Shown here: positions 46,842 through 58,624 of the stretch, in pieces
Numbering within the stretch: position 1 is the first letter of the stretch
How the letters are laid out: each line of letters opens with the position of its first letter
Assembly: GCA_023101725.1 (NCBI GenBank)
Contig: JALJCO010001435.1
Coordinates: 124,001 to 188,000, forward strand
Source: Atherinomorus stipes
Lineage: Eukaryota > Chordata > Actinopteri > Atheriniformes > Atherinidae
Reading direction: 5' to 3'
DNA length: 64,000 nucleotides
Position numbers and translations under genes: made by a program
Notes under the pieces: generated by a model
Told to the model about the DNA's origin: nothing
Database searches by the model: none
The model's input: only the letters and a program-made list of their open reading frames with translations

Positions 46842-48230
46842 GTAGAAGCTGCTGTACATGTTAGAGTTGAGAGACCTGAACAAAAAGTTTCTTTTTTTTT
46901 CAATGTACAGTATTAATTTTATGCAGTTAGGTGGATTGTTTTTATTAACTGAAAGCTTACGTTTATTGTGCAGAGTAGAAATCCTACATATATATTTATT
47001 TGCTAAACACTTGAAGAGCCAGTGGGTTTTCAGAGCAGATTAGTCACCTTCACAAAGCTTGTAAACAACATAACCTCTGCCACTTGTGCTCTTAACTGCT
47101 GTACCCTCTATTTGTTCTTGTTTTCTTTTTCTTTTTAAAATTATTGTTTTTTTTAACAGTTTTATTACACTGTGCTGTAAATGCTGAGGTAAGTGCCTGA
47201 AATTTACCAGAGATAAAGTATCTAAAATGTGGATTAAAAATTGACATTCCCTCATATTTATTGGTTTTTTTGTCCTTGATCATGCTGCAGTTCACAGTAT
47301 TAATGTGCATTTTTTTCATCAATCATAACCCAAAACAGATAAGGCACCATGAAAACCTGATGAATAATTTAAAGCTTTAGCTCTGCAGCTAATAAATAGC
47401 ATTTATGAGCACATAAATGGGTTTGAAAGAGCAGCTGTGGAACTGTCTGGTACGGTAATGTATGATTGGCATCTTCATGCTTTTTGTGTACATCCATCGC
47501 CAACATGTTTAAATATTGAAACACCTTATTAGCTTTAAAATGACACATAAATTGTGGTAAACAGCAGGTGTCTGTCAAGAGTTTTCATTTTACTTCTGTC
47601 TTTCTTGTTAAATCGAGGTAAGCTTTCTTCTCTTTTGCAGGCACAAAGTAAGCATGGCCACTGTTTATTTACTTTATATATTATTTTAAACTTAATTGCT
47701 CACAGTCACACATTTAGTCATTCATTTAAAGGGGTTAGCATGCAAAATGTTTCAGTTATAGCCTTGTCTTAGTCAGTCTTCAGGCATAAATACAAGTTAG
47801 TGTACAAAGTGATGCGGGAAAGTGTGATAACGGGTGAATTACTTTAAAAATAACTCTGATTCCCACAATATATTAATCCCAGAAATATTCACATCTAACT
47901 GCTGCATTTTTATTTTTCTTATGTAGCTTCAGACATCATCAAAATGCAGTCATAACCCTGTGAAACAGAAACACTTTGGCCTTGCTTTACAGTATGTTTT
48001 GCACAATCTTTCATCTTGTGTTTCTTGTCAGGATTTTTTTTCTTATCTTCTTAGGTTTTTTTTCTTCTTCTTTTCTTTTTGGTGTTCAGGGACAATCTGT
48101 TGTCCAATTGTTCAGAGAGCACTCTAATCCAGCCTTAGATCTGAGTTGTGCTGTACAGTCTAATAGGATCGTAGTATTAACCCTGATGACAATACCACCA
48201 GCTGTCGCAGGGCCCTCTGTTGGCCGCTGC
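46842..48230. other. No gene recognised
   Basis: AT-rich upstream flank of slc1a7 with short ORFs only. Confidence 0.4.
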
Positions 48231-48725
48231 TAGAAGTGTGTCCGAGGGGGGGGTGGGAAGGGGGCTGCTGGAGAGGGTTGACTGACAGAGACGGAGGCAG
48301 ATGCAGATTGACAGAGACAGAGAGAGCGAGTCTGTGTGATGCTGAGTTTGATGTGAGATAACGAAGGTCGCAGCTCGGAGGAGAAACTCCTGAAGTGCTT
48401 TTTTTTCTCTGGACAACTACCTCGATTTAAATCTTCATCCTCCTCCGTTATTTAAATCAGTTTTATTTTTCTTTAAACTTCTCCTTTCATGGTTACTTTT
48501 CTGTCTCACAAGCCCAACTTTTCTTTCATCACCCAACATCTGACCACTTTTCACCCCCTGCTTCATCTGCACCCTGAAACTTGTTGCGGCGTGGCAGCAA
48601 CTGTCGGCTCTGTACTGGTCCTATATGGCTGAGTAAGGCGGTGTAAGGGGGGTTTGCTCTGGTGGTTTTCTCTGAGGGATTGCGTAGTTGAAGTCAGGAC
48701 CAGGACAAACAGGCGGAGGAGGAGG
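48231..48725 (+). promoter_or_regulatory. Likely promoter side and 5' UTR of slc1a7
   Basis: GC content rises here relative to the flanks (GGGGGGGTGGGAAGGGGGC near 48245, a purine-rich GACAGAGACAGAGAG segment near 48310), then a pyrimidine-rich stretch leads to the exon. No certain TATA box. The frame of exon 1 stays open 24 codons upstream of the chosen ATG, but these residues are arginine-rich and unlike the family. The start site and any 5' UTR intron cannot be placed. Confidence 0.35.
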
Positions 48726-48866
48726 ATGGCGGTGGCTCTGGAAGAAGTGTGGGGCCGGGTGAAGAACGTCTGCAAGCAGAACGGACTGCTCATCCTGTCT
48801 GTGCTGGCCGTGGTCATCGGCTGCCTGCTGGGCTTCTTCCTCAGAGGCAAGCAGCTCTCCGAGCAG
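48726..48866 (+). CDS. slc1a7: Excitatory amino acid transporter 5 (SLC1A7), exon 1
   Basis: The exon encodes 47 residues: MAVALEEVWGRVKNVCKQ, then the first membrane helix beginning NGLLILSVLAVVIGCLLGF (residues about 19-40), then LRGKQLSEQ. NGLLILSV and GCLLGFFLR are characteristic of EAAT5 rather than EAAT1-4. The ATG has A at -3 and G at +4. The donor is GTCAGT after CAG, phase 0. EAAT5 is a sodium-coupled glutamate transporter with a large glutamate-gated chloride conductance, acting in the plasma membrane of retinal photoreceptors and bipolar cells. Teleosts carry slc1a7a and slc1a7b; the present sequence does not say which. Only the first two coding exons lie in the window. Confidence 0.93.
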
Positions 48867-49520
48867 GTCAGTCGGTTAAAATACTGCAAACTGAATGGGA
48901 TCTCCCCACCATCCACCTCTCCCGACAACAAACATGGACTTTGTCCATCTACTCTTCCTCTTGTCTGCCTTATCCCCCACCTCAAATGTCTCAGCGTGAT
49001 CCCCTCACCCCCTAAATACCAGTATGGATTAAAACACAACTAAGACTCAAGAGTTAAACCACTTCCTTCATCCCCGCATCTTCATCTTTGCTTCGACTCC
49101 ATGCCATATGCACAAACATTTTCATAAAAGCATGCTTTTATGCTGTAACTCTGCAGGGATACACTGCTGGCTTATGTTTAGTTCATGGAGTATTAGCCAC
49201 AACCGGCGCTTAAAACAAACATGATTTAACCTCAGAAAGCCAGATCAACCCCCAGAGTATCCATTACTTGACTACTGACTTTTCTTCTGTCCACAGGTGG
49301 AAAATAATACACTGTAATAGAATAAATAGGAGAGGACACTCAACCACACACATATAGCAATATGTGTTAGTTTTGGAGACAAACCTGTTTGCCCATCAGA
49401 TTTGAACAAAGTGTGGGTTTCATGACTATCATCGGCCAAACAGTGAGCATTAAAAGGAAAGAAAGTGCAAGGGAATTACTGATAGAACAGACTATACAGG
49501 TGAGGGGAATGTGTTGATAG

Positions 49521-50123
49521 TATGGATGGGCAATGGGCTATATGCACAACTGCACTACTTCCTGAACGTAGTAGCACTCCTCTGTTTCCTGTCTTTCATT
49601 ATTGGACAATTTGATTAATCCAGGTGTGCCTGACCTCAGTAAACACAATGACAATGGCCAGATGCACCTGGATTAATCAGTTTGTCCAATAATGAAAGAC
49701 GGGAAACAGAGGAGCGCTACTAGTTGTGCATATATCCCATTATCATATACGATATATCATCAAAGAAACTCCTGATGGTTATAATTTGTCAAATCACGAT
49801 AAAAACGATCAATTCAATTTATCAGGTTGTATTTACAATAATTTATATGTTTATTTTTTCTGTTTGCACTGTTTGAATAAATGTCAAATCTGTTCTCATA
49901 TTTCAGACTTGTTTGGTGTCACTACAGTTTTGCAGCACAGGTGGACTACTTGAACTTTACTGATGTAGTTTAGTGGCTTCTAGTATTATTTTAGGGCTCT
50001 CAAGACTGATGTGATTGCTTTATGTCAACAATTTGGCTGATATTTTAATTGGAAATTATTGTTACTGTGATAAAAAACAGAAATTATCATGTTGCATTTT
50101 TTAGTCTTTATCGCCCATCCCTA
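49521..50123. mobile_element. Non-autonomous hAT element with 8-bp target duplication
   Basis: Begins TATGGATGGGCAAT and ends TTATCGCCCATCCCTA (inverted with mismatches), flanked by GTTGATAG at 49513-49520 and 50124-50131. The body contains ATATACGATATATCATC and AATCACGATAAAAACGATC, typical of this group. A palindromic element sits inside near its left end (49539-49736). No coding capacity. Confidence 0.85.
49539..49736. mobile_element. Palindromic MITE nested in the hAT element
   Basis: Two arms of about 85 bp, reverse complements with few mismatches: TATATGCACAACT opposes AGTTGTGCATATA, and CTCTGTTTCCTGTCTTTC with ATTATTGGACAATTTGATTAA opposes its inverted copy. A loop of about 25 bp lies in between. 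Forms a stable hairpin on either strand. Confidence 0.8.
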
Positions 50124-50767
50124 GTTGATAGATGTTTTATTTATGGGACTAAAACAGCACTCGAACTGTGAATGCAAAACTGAGTCAAAGTTGCTGTCAA
50201 GACCTCAATGACTGGCTGTTTTAACTCCAGAAAATACCTCCATGATTGAGGACATGGTGTCAGAATAGTTCACAACCTCAAATATGTCACAAGGGAAAAA
50301 AGGAAAAAAAAATATATTGTAAAATTCATCCCCAAGTAAGAGCAGTATGGTTTTTTTCTATTAAAAAAAAAAAAAAAAAAAAGTATAGCAGTATTAGTTG
50401 CTTAGATTGTGTACAGCTTGAGTGAAACCACGGCCAGGGATTGCTTATGGGGAGATTAGTTGTCAATCGCCCACAGAACCATCAAGTCCGCATCATTCCA
50501 TTTGTTCTTACTTATATAATTCACACAAGACTGAGAGGGAAGAGGAATTAAATAGTCAGAATTCAGAGAACAGTAGGCTGCTACCAACGGATAAAACATT
50601 AGATTAAAAAAATTATGTTTAATGGAAAGCAGGATTGTTTTGAAATTCAGTATGATATAATGAACGTAGACATCAGTACAGCAGGGTGAAGCTATCCGAG
50701 ACCTTCAAATGTAAATTAGCTTTCAGTTGCATACAGCATCCATGTTTTGGGAAAAAACATCAAATCT
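50124..50767. other. No gene recognised, within slc1a7 intron 1
   Basis: AT-rich sequence with an A-run at about 50363-50382. Short ORFs only. Confidence 0.4.
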
Positions 50768-51163
50768 GTCATCAGTCAGTCATTTTCTGTACCGCTTATC
50801 CAGTTCAGGGTCGCGGGGGTTGCTGGAGCCTATCCCAGCTATTATCAGGCGAGAGGCGGGGTACACCCTGGACAGGTCGCCAGTCTGTCGCAGGGCCAAC
50901 ATGGAGAGACAGACAACCATTCACGCTCACATTCATTCCTAGGGGCAATTTAGAGTGATCAATTAACCTAACATGCATGTCTTTGGACTGTGGGAGGAAG
51001 CCGGAGAACCCGGAGAGAACCCACGCATACACGGGGAGAACATGCAAACTCCACACAGGAAGGCCACAGTTGGAATTGTTCAAACCCCCTCCCCAGCCAG
51101 GAATTGAACCAGCGACCTTCTTACTGTGAGGCTGCGGTGCTAACCACCACACCACCGTGCAGC
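50768..51163 (-). repeat. tRNA-derived SINE, third family
   Basis: On the minus strand it starts CTGCACGGTGGTGTGGTGG with box A (GTTAGCACCGCAGCC) and box B (GGTTCAATTCC). It continues with the well-known teleost phrases GTGGAGTTTGCATGTTCTCC, CACAGTCCAAAGACATGC, GTGTACCCCGCCTCTCGCC and AGCGGTACAGAAAATGACTG, and ends in ACTG tandem units. Essentially full length. Confidence 0.85.
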
Positions 51164-52478
51164 AACATCAAATCTATACTTTGATAATCATGGCTGTCAT
51201 CTGTTATACATCACAAATGTCTCCTTTAAGAGGAATGTAAATGAGAAATACTTTTCTACATGATACTTTATGCGGCTTACGCTAGCTATGGCGTTAATTC
51301 AGATAAATGTGTTTTTTAGACTGCAGTTTACCACAAAAACATAATGGCAGCACCATGTTAATTAAGAAAATAATAGTGTTGTGCAAGTGCATGCTGAAGT
51401 GAATTTGGAAACATAACCCCAAGAAGATTTTCATAAAAGAAAATGGAAGAAACATCAAATGAGAGATTGCCAAAGTTAGTCAGTGTTTGCATATTTAGGT
51501 TACCTGTTGAACATGTGTGTTTTTCATTTGCATGGCTTGGATCTAATTCAAGTCTCCTCTAACAATTTAGAGAGCTATCCATGTTTTAATCTTTAACTTT
51601 TTAAACACTATGTTGTTATTTTGTACAGTTATTCATTACAGTATCCAGTATTAACCCCTGAGATGACAGCAGATTTCTGTGTGGCTTCTTGTGTTAATCA
51701 AACAGCCCAAAACACTTTTGTCATAAACGCTGACTCATTAACTAGCTCACTAAACATTACACTAATACGTTTCCCTCTCATTGAATGAGGACACTAGGAC
51801 AACAGCAGCCAATTTTACTGTGTGTTTAATTAACAACACATATTCAAGCAGTGTTTCAAAGAAAAAAGACTGCCGTGAGCATGTAAAAATTCAATAACAA
51901 CTGAGTGCTCAAACACAATAATAGTACTGGATAAAGCCATCTTTAAATGTACAGTCATGTCTCAGTTGGAGGTCTGTATACTTCTTTTTTTTTTTTTCAA
52001 ACAAGACAATCTTTAACATGTCAAGCAGTAAAAGATCATGTCTAAAGAACATTAAAAATTTTAATTATCTGGTATGGATTTGGACGAATAATAAATAATG
52101 TAGAAAATAATACAAAGAAAATTAAAAAACAAAACAAACAACAACAAAACACAAATAAGCAAACATCACCCAAAAAAAACTTACCGGGGGAAAACACAGC
52201 TACAGTTAAAAAAGGAAAAAATAAAGACGTTACAGCTTAAAAATGCATTATATCTTCATAGAAATGTATCATCTAGATGCTAGCTTAATGAGTCTGGGTG
52301 TTGTGAAGAGCTGAAGGTATCTATTAGTTAGCAAGCTAACAAACTTAGTTTAGCCTGTTAGCATGCAAATAAGCATGTTCAATAGTTTGTTTAGCTTTCT
52401 AGCTTGCTAGCTGCTAAACCACGTGCTTGACCAAGTGCTATATGCTAACATAGCATAGCACTTGATCCAAAAAATTAG
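51164..52478. other. No gene recognised, within slc1a7 intron 1
   Basis: AT-rich sequence with A-rich microsatellite-like stretches near 52.1 kb and GCTAGC/TTAGC-rich sequence near 52.3 kb. Nothing assignable. Confidence 0.4.
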
Positions 52479-52568
52479 GGCTGCCAGGATTAGTCAATTA
52501 ATCGACGAATCATCGACTATCAAAATAGTCTGCAACTAATTTCATAATCGACTAATTGTCGATTGTTT

Positions 52569-53079
52569 TTAAAGGTAGAGTCCGGAGTCTCCCACCGTTT
52601 CTGTTTGTAAAAACTATTCAAACTGAGCGCTCCTCCCTCTCAGGCTAATGGCCGCCTCGTTCTTCAGCCTATTCAGCCTCAAGCCTCTCCTTCAAAGCTC
52701 GAAAGTGGGTAAAAGCTCAGTATTAACCCTGGTTTTCAAACGTGCACTATCTAATGCTGTCATCGCAGAATACTTCCTTTTTCTTCACTGTGTCTGTCGT
52801 TTTTCTTTCTTCTTTTTTTTTCGAGAGTTTGAGTGACTGGAATCTGCTCCAATCACAAGCTTTTTCACACACAGCGTTATGCCCTTAGCTCTGTCATTGA
52901 CTGGCAATATAAACAGAAATCTCCACCCAGAAAACACCCCGAGCACACCAAAACAAGGGGAAAAGGTGAATTACAGACAAGGTGAGAGGGAGTTGCAAAC
53001 AAACTCACCACTGCACGAGAGTAGAGGTCCAAAAGTCTAACATTTATTTTCAGGGGGAAACTCTGGACTCTACCTTTAG
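52569..53079. mobile_element. TTAA-flanked MITE (AAAGGTAGAGTC family), copy 3
   Basis: Starts TTAAAGGTAGAGTCCGGAG and ends AACTCTGGACTCTACCTTTAG; the right TTAA is mutated to TTAG. Same internal order as the copies at 19.5 and 46.4 kb. The 62-codon open frame inside begins in the GGCTAATGGCCGC segment and is not considered a gene. Confidence 0.8.
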
Positions 53080-53221
53080 GCTTTTTTTTTTTCCTCTCAA
53101 AATTGACACTGTATCTCCCACTGCCTTCTCTGCCTTTCTGTCATTGACACACATGCGTGGTTGACTTGTAGCTATTGGGGTCAGCTTTTCCTGAATTGCA
53201 TATTGACATAGATAAACACAC

Positions 53222-53299
53222 ACACTACCAGTTAAAAGTTTAGGCACATTTTTCCATGAGATTCAATAAGAAAGTGTCCAAACTTTTGACTGATACTGT
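53222..53299. mobile_element. Short Tc1-like palindromic MITE
   Basis: ACACTACCAGTTAAAAGTTT with GGCACA opposes GTGTCCAAACTTTTGACTG with ATACTGT. The total is under 80 bp. These are the inverted ends of a common teleost Tc1/mariner family with almost nothing between them. Confidence 0.75.
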
Positions 53300-53384
53300 A
53301 AACATGCAATAATTTTCATATGATCTGATAAGTCAAAATAACTGGTGACTATCAATTATCAAAATAAGTGTTTGTGGCAGCTCT

Positions 53385-55783
53385 GAGACAGATGCATTGT
53401 ATATATTTCAAACAGAGGAAATAATGGAGCTACACTCACGAATGCCATTGAAAGAACCAAGACTTTTGTGCAAACAACTGTCAAAGTAATTCAATTTTGA
53501 AATGTCATTTTAGGATTTACATGCTATTTGTATGTCAGTTTCAGTGTTGTTGTACGCATTAGCAGATTGGTCAAAGTTATAGGCGTAAAAAGCTATTTGG
53601 ATGAATTTGGGAAAACATATTTTTTCAAATAACAAAAGAATCTGTAATAACATATCAACATGTCTACTGAGTCAGTAATTTAAATGTCACTTTACATGAG
53701 AAAAGTGCCAAATAAAAAAGAAAATAGTGAAAATATATTTTCTATGTGCAAAAATGGGATTTTGCAAGGATGAGATAGGACCCTGCAGGTGATGCAGCTT
53801 TATCTTGCTATAAGCAAACATTTCAGCAGTGAGTTTTCTTTAAGCTGAGCGTGAGTTAAATATTCTAGTCTTGCAGCTCTTTAAAAAGTTAGGAATCATA
53901 TTTTGCAGCAAATGACAAATTTAATTAGATGGCAAAACACCAGCAATTACAGTATATGGCTGAAAGAAATAGACATAGACATACTAACATAAAGAGGCGT
54001 TCAAGCGGTAAAAGAGCAGAAAATGTCACCATAAAAGTGGAGGCACCTCTATTGTGTTTTATGTTTTTATATTTAGGTCTAGTTGTATGGAAGGAATCAT
54101 CAAAACAGCATTTATTAAAGCAACAAGAAAAATGTGACAAGAAAAAAAATTCAGGGAAATTTCAAAGGACTGATGTCTGCTGCTGCGCTCCTTATAGAAT
54201 CCCAGCATCTTATCATCATCAGAGAATCGCTATCAAGACAAAGACTTGCAAAGGTTTTACTGCAGAACCTGTATGCCTCTTAAAACCAGTGCATATAGAA
54301 AATGATCAAATGAGCTTTGTGTGTGTACTGTATTTGTGTGTGTGCGTGTTAGCGTTAGTTCCTCTGTTAGCAGATGCCATGATGCAATGACAGCTGTGGA
54401 TGTCCTTCACACACATACAAAGTCTGGCATGCACAGGCACGCACAATACAACCTAGCACACATGTAAGAGCAAGCACATTGGTGTATACACTCTGTCCTT
54501 ATAAACCCACGCAACACCTCTCCTACTACACACACACACACACGCTCATTTAGCCTAAAAGCTGCGGCTCTCCAAAACAGAAGCAAAAAGCTTTTTATTG
54601 CTCCATTATCTCACAGCACAGATGTGACGTACTTAAACTTAATTTATCTATTCCTAACTCTTCACCAATGTTCTGTCTTTTCCAGCAGGATGGAGCGTGA
54701 GCTACAGTCAGAAAAATGTCTGTTCCCCTGTCACCTATGCCTTTAAAGCTATAAACACCTTCATATAACTGTCTAAGTAAGAAGATCGGTTAAATCCAGC
54801 TGGACTGAGCATACTTCCTGAGGTGTTTAGATTTCTAATGCCTGGCTGAGGACAAGTGTGGCAGATGTGAGCAAGGATTCTCCAAAGATGATCCCCATGC
54901 AAGTGGCTCCTGTTAGCCTCCTAACTGCTGCCAGATTTGCTTGGGTTACAGTTTAAATGAAGCACGTGTATCAGATGGTGTTGTGCACTTACTGCTAACT
55001 TTCCTTTTTCAAAACACATTTTCGTGCCAATTTTACAATAATGTGAAATAAAAACTTTTGCGGTGTCAGGCTGACATGAATCAGCTGTTAGTTTTAATTG
55101 AAAAGAAGCAGCTTTTGCAAGTTTTTGCAAACTGGCTCTTTGATATTTCAGTCTTGAAATCTCCATGGGTCGCATTCTTTGACTTCTAACTAAAGTTGTT
55201 TCAGCACAAAGAATTGTCTCGCTGAAACGCCCGTTAGTGTGGGCTGAGGCCAACTGCTCGAACTGACACCATTAGGGATTACTGTGATCTTCCCCCATAC
55301 AAATGTCAGCTTGAAGGGATTCTGGAGGCGAAAAGTCCTTCCTCAAAGAGCGCTCTGTGGCTGGTGGAGACACTTCTGTGTCTGGGTTTTTTCTCTGGTG
55401 CACCAGCTCAGAGTTGAGGAAGAAGTCTCTCTTTTTATAGAAATATTCCCTCGACGCCTTTGTCATTTATTTCTGAGCAGAAACATGATACTTTAGTAGT
55501 CTAACCCTGAAATATTTTTCTCATTAGTAACTTGCACACAAACATGGCAGCTTTTTATGCATGCAGATATCAAATTCAGCTGGTTACCGTGTTTATAAAA
55601 ATGTTTGACTGCACTGAATTGATTGACATTCAGGAGTGAAGAGATAGAAGAGTAAACAAGCAATTATCAGAGCATTTACAAAGGTTCACCACTACGTATT
55701 TAAAAAAGTTATTGATTTATAACTAAAATGGAATTTGAATACTTGTCCTCTTGTAGAAATTACATTAATACAAAGATGCCTCT
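53385..55783. other. No gene recognised, within slc1a7 intron 1
   Basis: AT-rich low-copy sequence. A plus-strand open frame at 53929-54390 (153 codons, basic start, hydrophobic end) lacks any domain, and no splice or promoter signal supports it. A short AC microsatellite sits near 54530. Confidence 0.4.
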
Positions 55784-57229
55784 TAGGGTGCTTTCACACG
55801 TGTTAGTCTGGTAGATGGTTCGGTTTGGGCCCAAAAGTTGTAACAATGTTGCAGTTCTCAACTAGTCCGGTTCACATTCACACCCGTGTTTCTGCAAATG
55901 AAACAACCACTATGGATCTTTATACAGGTGTCCATTCCAGGCACGTGGCGGTGCTGTTAAGAAAATATTGTGTTTTGTGTTGAAACCAAGGGCCAAACTC
56001 CGCTGGGCAAGTGTGAAACCCGGAAGTTAAGTTTAATTATTGTAGTTCTGTCTTCATCCACTAGGGGCTCCAAAACAGAGCAAACCCCCGTAGACTCCCA
56101 TGTTAAAAACGCCAACTTCACAGCAGAAATAAACAAGTGTACAGCCTGGTTCAAAAAATCTTTTAGGTTTAGTAGGTCAAGTTTACCTTCATGTCAACTG
56201 TGAGGGGGGTGATTTTTTTTATAACTCATCTGTTTAGATGTTATTTAATCTTGAAATTACACATAATTAGGGGCGTGTCCTTTTGATTGACATGCGGCAG
56301 ACCGGATGTTGGCCTGCCGACCGGTGGCTCCTAGTTACCTCCTTGTTTGCTCTCAGTAAGGTCTCAGTCTGCAACAGATTGGCAAAATGCTGGTTTTTAG
56401 CAGCTAACAGCAAGTCCAAACATGTCTTACCTTTATCCCGCCGTTTAGGAGGCTAATCTTCGTTATCTCCTGTTAGTTTCGAGTTAGCTCGGTTAGCATT
56501 TAGCCCAGAGAACGTTGGCTGTCAATCATTTGCCCCGAGGCCACGCTTTGCCCATTTTAGTATTTTCTGACGTGATGACACAGCTATACGTGACATCACG
56601 TCAAGCTATACGGCAAGATGGCGTCACTGGGACATGCCCAACTGGCTTCACTTTGCTCTATTCAGACAGAACCGGATGCTACGTCCATTTTTTTTTTTTT
56701 TAACAGTTTGTGGTTGGAACTGATTGGCAAAGCAAGCAAAGAAGGAGAATCCCGGAAGAAAAAAATCCAGCTGTGTTTGTTGTGCTCTTCTGCTCGTTAT
56801 ATAATATTATCATTGCTTTATGCAGCAAGCACAAATACTGCTGTTGTTACAGCGTGAAACTCTGCGAGGTTTTTTTTTGCACGGAGAAAATGTGTTGCAA
56901 GACACTATCAGCAAACAGGTTAAACTCCTCACCTGATCCATCTTTATCTCGGAGACATCTTTGGCGATTTCTCCAGTAGCTTCTGTTTCATTTATCATGT
57001 AAGATGAAGGGAATTGTTGTAAATTGGCCAAATTGAGGCTGCGCAGTCTGGAGTCCGCATGGAACCGTACGAGACCTCCACCAGAGGTCGGTCTCGGTAC
57101 GGTTCTTTAGTCCGGACCAAAACAAACTGGTCCACTTTCACACCAGCCCAAACATACCGCACTTGCAGGTGTTCCGGTCTCCAGTCCATTTGAAACGGAC
57201 CAAATCGTGTAGGCGTGAAAGCGCCCCTA
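55784..57229. mobile_element. Terminal-inverted-repeat element (GGGTGCTTTCACAC ends), interrupted
   Basis: Left end TAGGGTGCTTTCACACG and right end GGCGTGAAAGCGCCCCTA are inverted. CGGTTTGGGCCC and AGTCCGGTTCAC near the left face GGACCAAA and GAACCGTACGAG near the right. This is a recognisable teleost DNA-element type. The centre holds family A copy 2 (55976-56690). No transposase seen; superfamily not assigned. Confidence 0.65.
55976..56690. repeat. Dispersed repeat 'family A', copy 2, nested
   Basis: Closely matches 5937-6641 from CCAAACTCCGC at the left to CTACGTCCAT at the right, including TCATCCACTAGGGGCT, ACAGCCTGGTTCAAAAAATC, ATAACTCATCTGTTTAGATG and GCGGCAGACCGG. It ends in a T-run (about 56687-56702) where copy 1 has ATACAGTCTAT. 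Confidence 0.7.
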
Positions 57230-58624
57230 AGCTAGAACCAGCTTAGAAGTTTCATATACATTCCAATAAAAGGGGGTTTTAATTCTGTTTGTGAATTACT
57301 TCAAGAGAAATGAATGAATGAAATGGAAAAATACTTTATTAATCCCAGAAAGAAATTCAGGAAATAGAAAATAAAGTTGTAGCTCCAAAGCAAGTAAGTC
57401 TCAACTTGGTCACGTATGAACATACCGTTGAAACAGCAGGTGATGAGAGCTGTGTGAGGTTACACTTCGCTTTGGATCTAACTATTTTGTAGGAAAGGTC
57501 ATTCATTGTCAGACTATAACAAATTTTCTTTCATTATTTTCTATTCAGTATGGATCTGATGTAACCAGTGATGGAAGAAACCTTTTACTTAGTTTCGATC
57601 TTACAAAATGTCCATAAAAAGTCATTTCTTTGTATTTGCTGTCAGTAGCTCTTTATATTTCCTTTTCTTTTCAAGTTGTTTGTAAAGTAATTTGGTCACC
57701 TTGAGGCTAAAGTTCCACTGACTCAAGTAACAGGCAGTTGCTTTTTCAGAAAAAAATAAGTAAAAGGAGAGTGAAGGGTATGATGGGGGAAAGTAGTAAA
57801 AGCCTGGATCCAAAAGTTTCGATTAGTTTGGCTCAACAAAAAAATCAGCTAATACTTGAAAATGTTTAATGCAGCTTTTTTTGATCACTTTAATGACTTT
57901 TGGGTAGATCTATTGACGCTTTAATTCTTATCCATCCAACAATAGAGAACCTAACTGCAGCAAATACCTTGAGCTTTAATCTGAAAAGAAGGTTCATGAA
58001 AGCCTGCCAAAGAATTCATGAAGAGAAGTTTGCTTTTGATTAAAAGTTTTTGCACAATATGCTTTGGAGGTAGAATTCAAGCCTGCAGCAGGGACTCCAT
58101 TTAATGCACTAAAAGTGGATAAAGATGCCTCACTATGTTCTATTCATCTTTTTATCCACGGATTCATTTCATTCCCGACCAAACAAAACAATCAATCAAA
58201 TATGAATCTAAAATGCTTTGAAAAGGAGTCAAAAGAAGAAAAGTTTTATATAATCTACCCCTTTCCCACAAGTAATACACTAAAAAAAATATTATATTTG
58301 GATCAACTTTTTAAAAATTACTGTAATTTGTTGCTCCTAAATTTATTAGTTTTTCTCAAATTAAATTTATAATGTGGTGAAACCATAAATCTTTGGATTA
58401 AATTTCTGATTCAATACAATGTAAAATTTAATATCTTAATCAATGCATTATATTTAGTCCCAAGCCAAAGTGTTAATGTATGAGTCTATGACAGAGCAGC
58501 AATATAAAAAGCGTGTTTGTCATATTTTTGCCAACTTTAACATCCAAACTGAACAGAATTTCTCAACAACTTTCTCTGAATATGAACATAACAAAGGCAG
58601 TAAACACATACAATAAAGATGGCT
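57230..58624. other. No gene recognised, within slc1a7 intron 1
   Basis: Holds a short LINE-tail-like stretch at about 57305-57370 (ATACTTTATTAATCCC on the plus strand, that is a reversed 3' end) and otherwise unassigned AT-rich sequence. Confidence 0.4.

Larger units (their letters stand above)
52479..53384. mobile_element. hAT-type element with two nested MITEs
   Basis: Left end TAGGGCTGCCAGGATTAGTC and right end GTTTGTGGCAGCTCT oppose each other. The left part is rich in ATCGAC/AATCGACTAAT, typical of a teleost hAT family. A TTAA MITE (52569-53079) and a short Tc1-like palindrome (53222-53299) are inserted. The target duplication is not clear, so the outer right boundary is tentative. Confidence 0.55.

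Noticed and set aside
48654..48725. 24-codon N-terminal extension of slc1a7 exon 1
   Set aside because: In frame and open, but arginine-rich and unlike EAAT5; the ATG at 48726 has the better context and matches the family length.
53929..54390. Plus-strand open frame of 153 codons in slc1a7 intron 1
   Set aside because: Low-complexity basic start and hydrophobic end only; no family resemblance and no separate promoter evidence.
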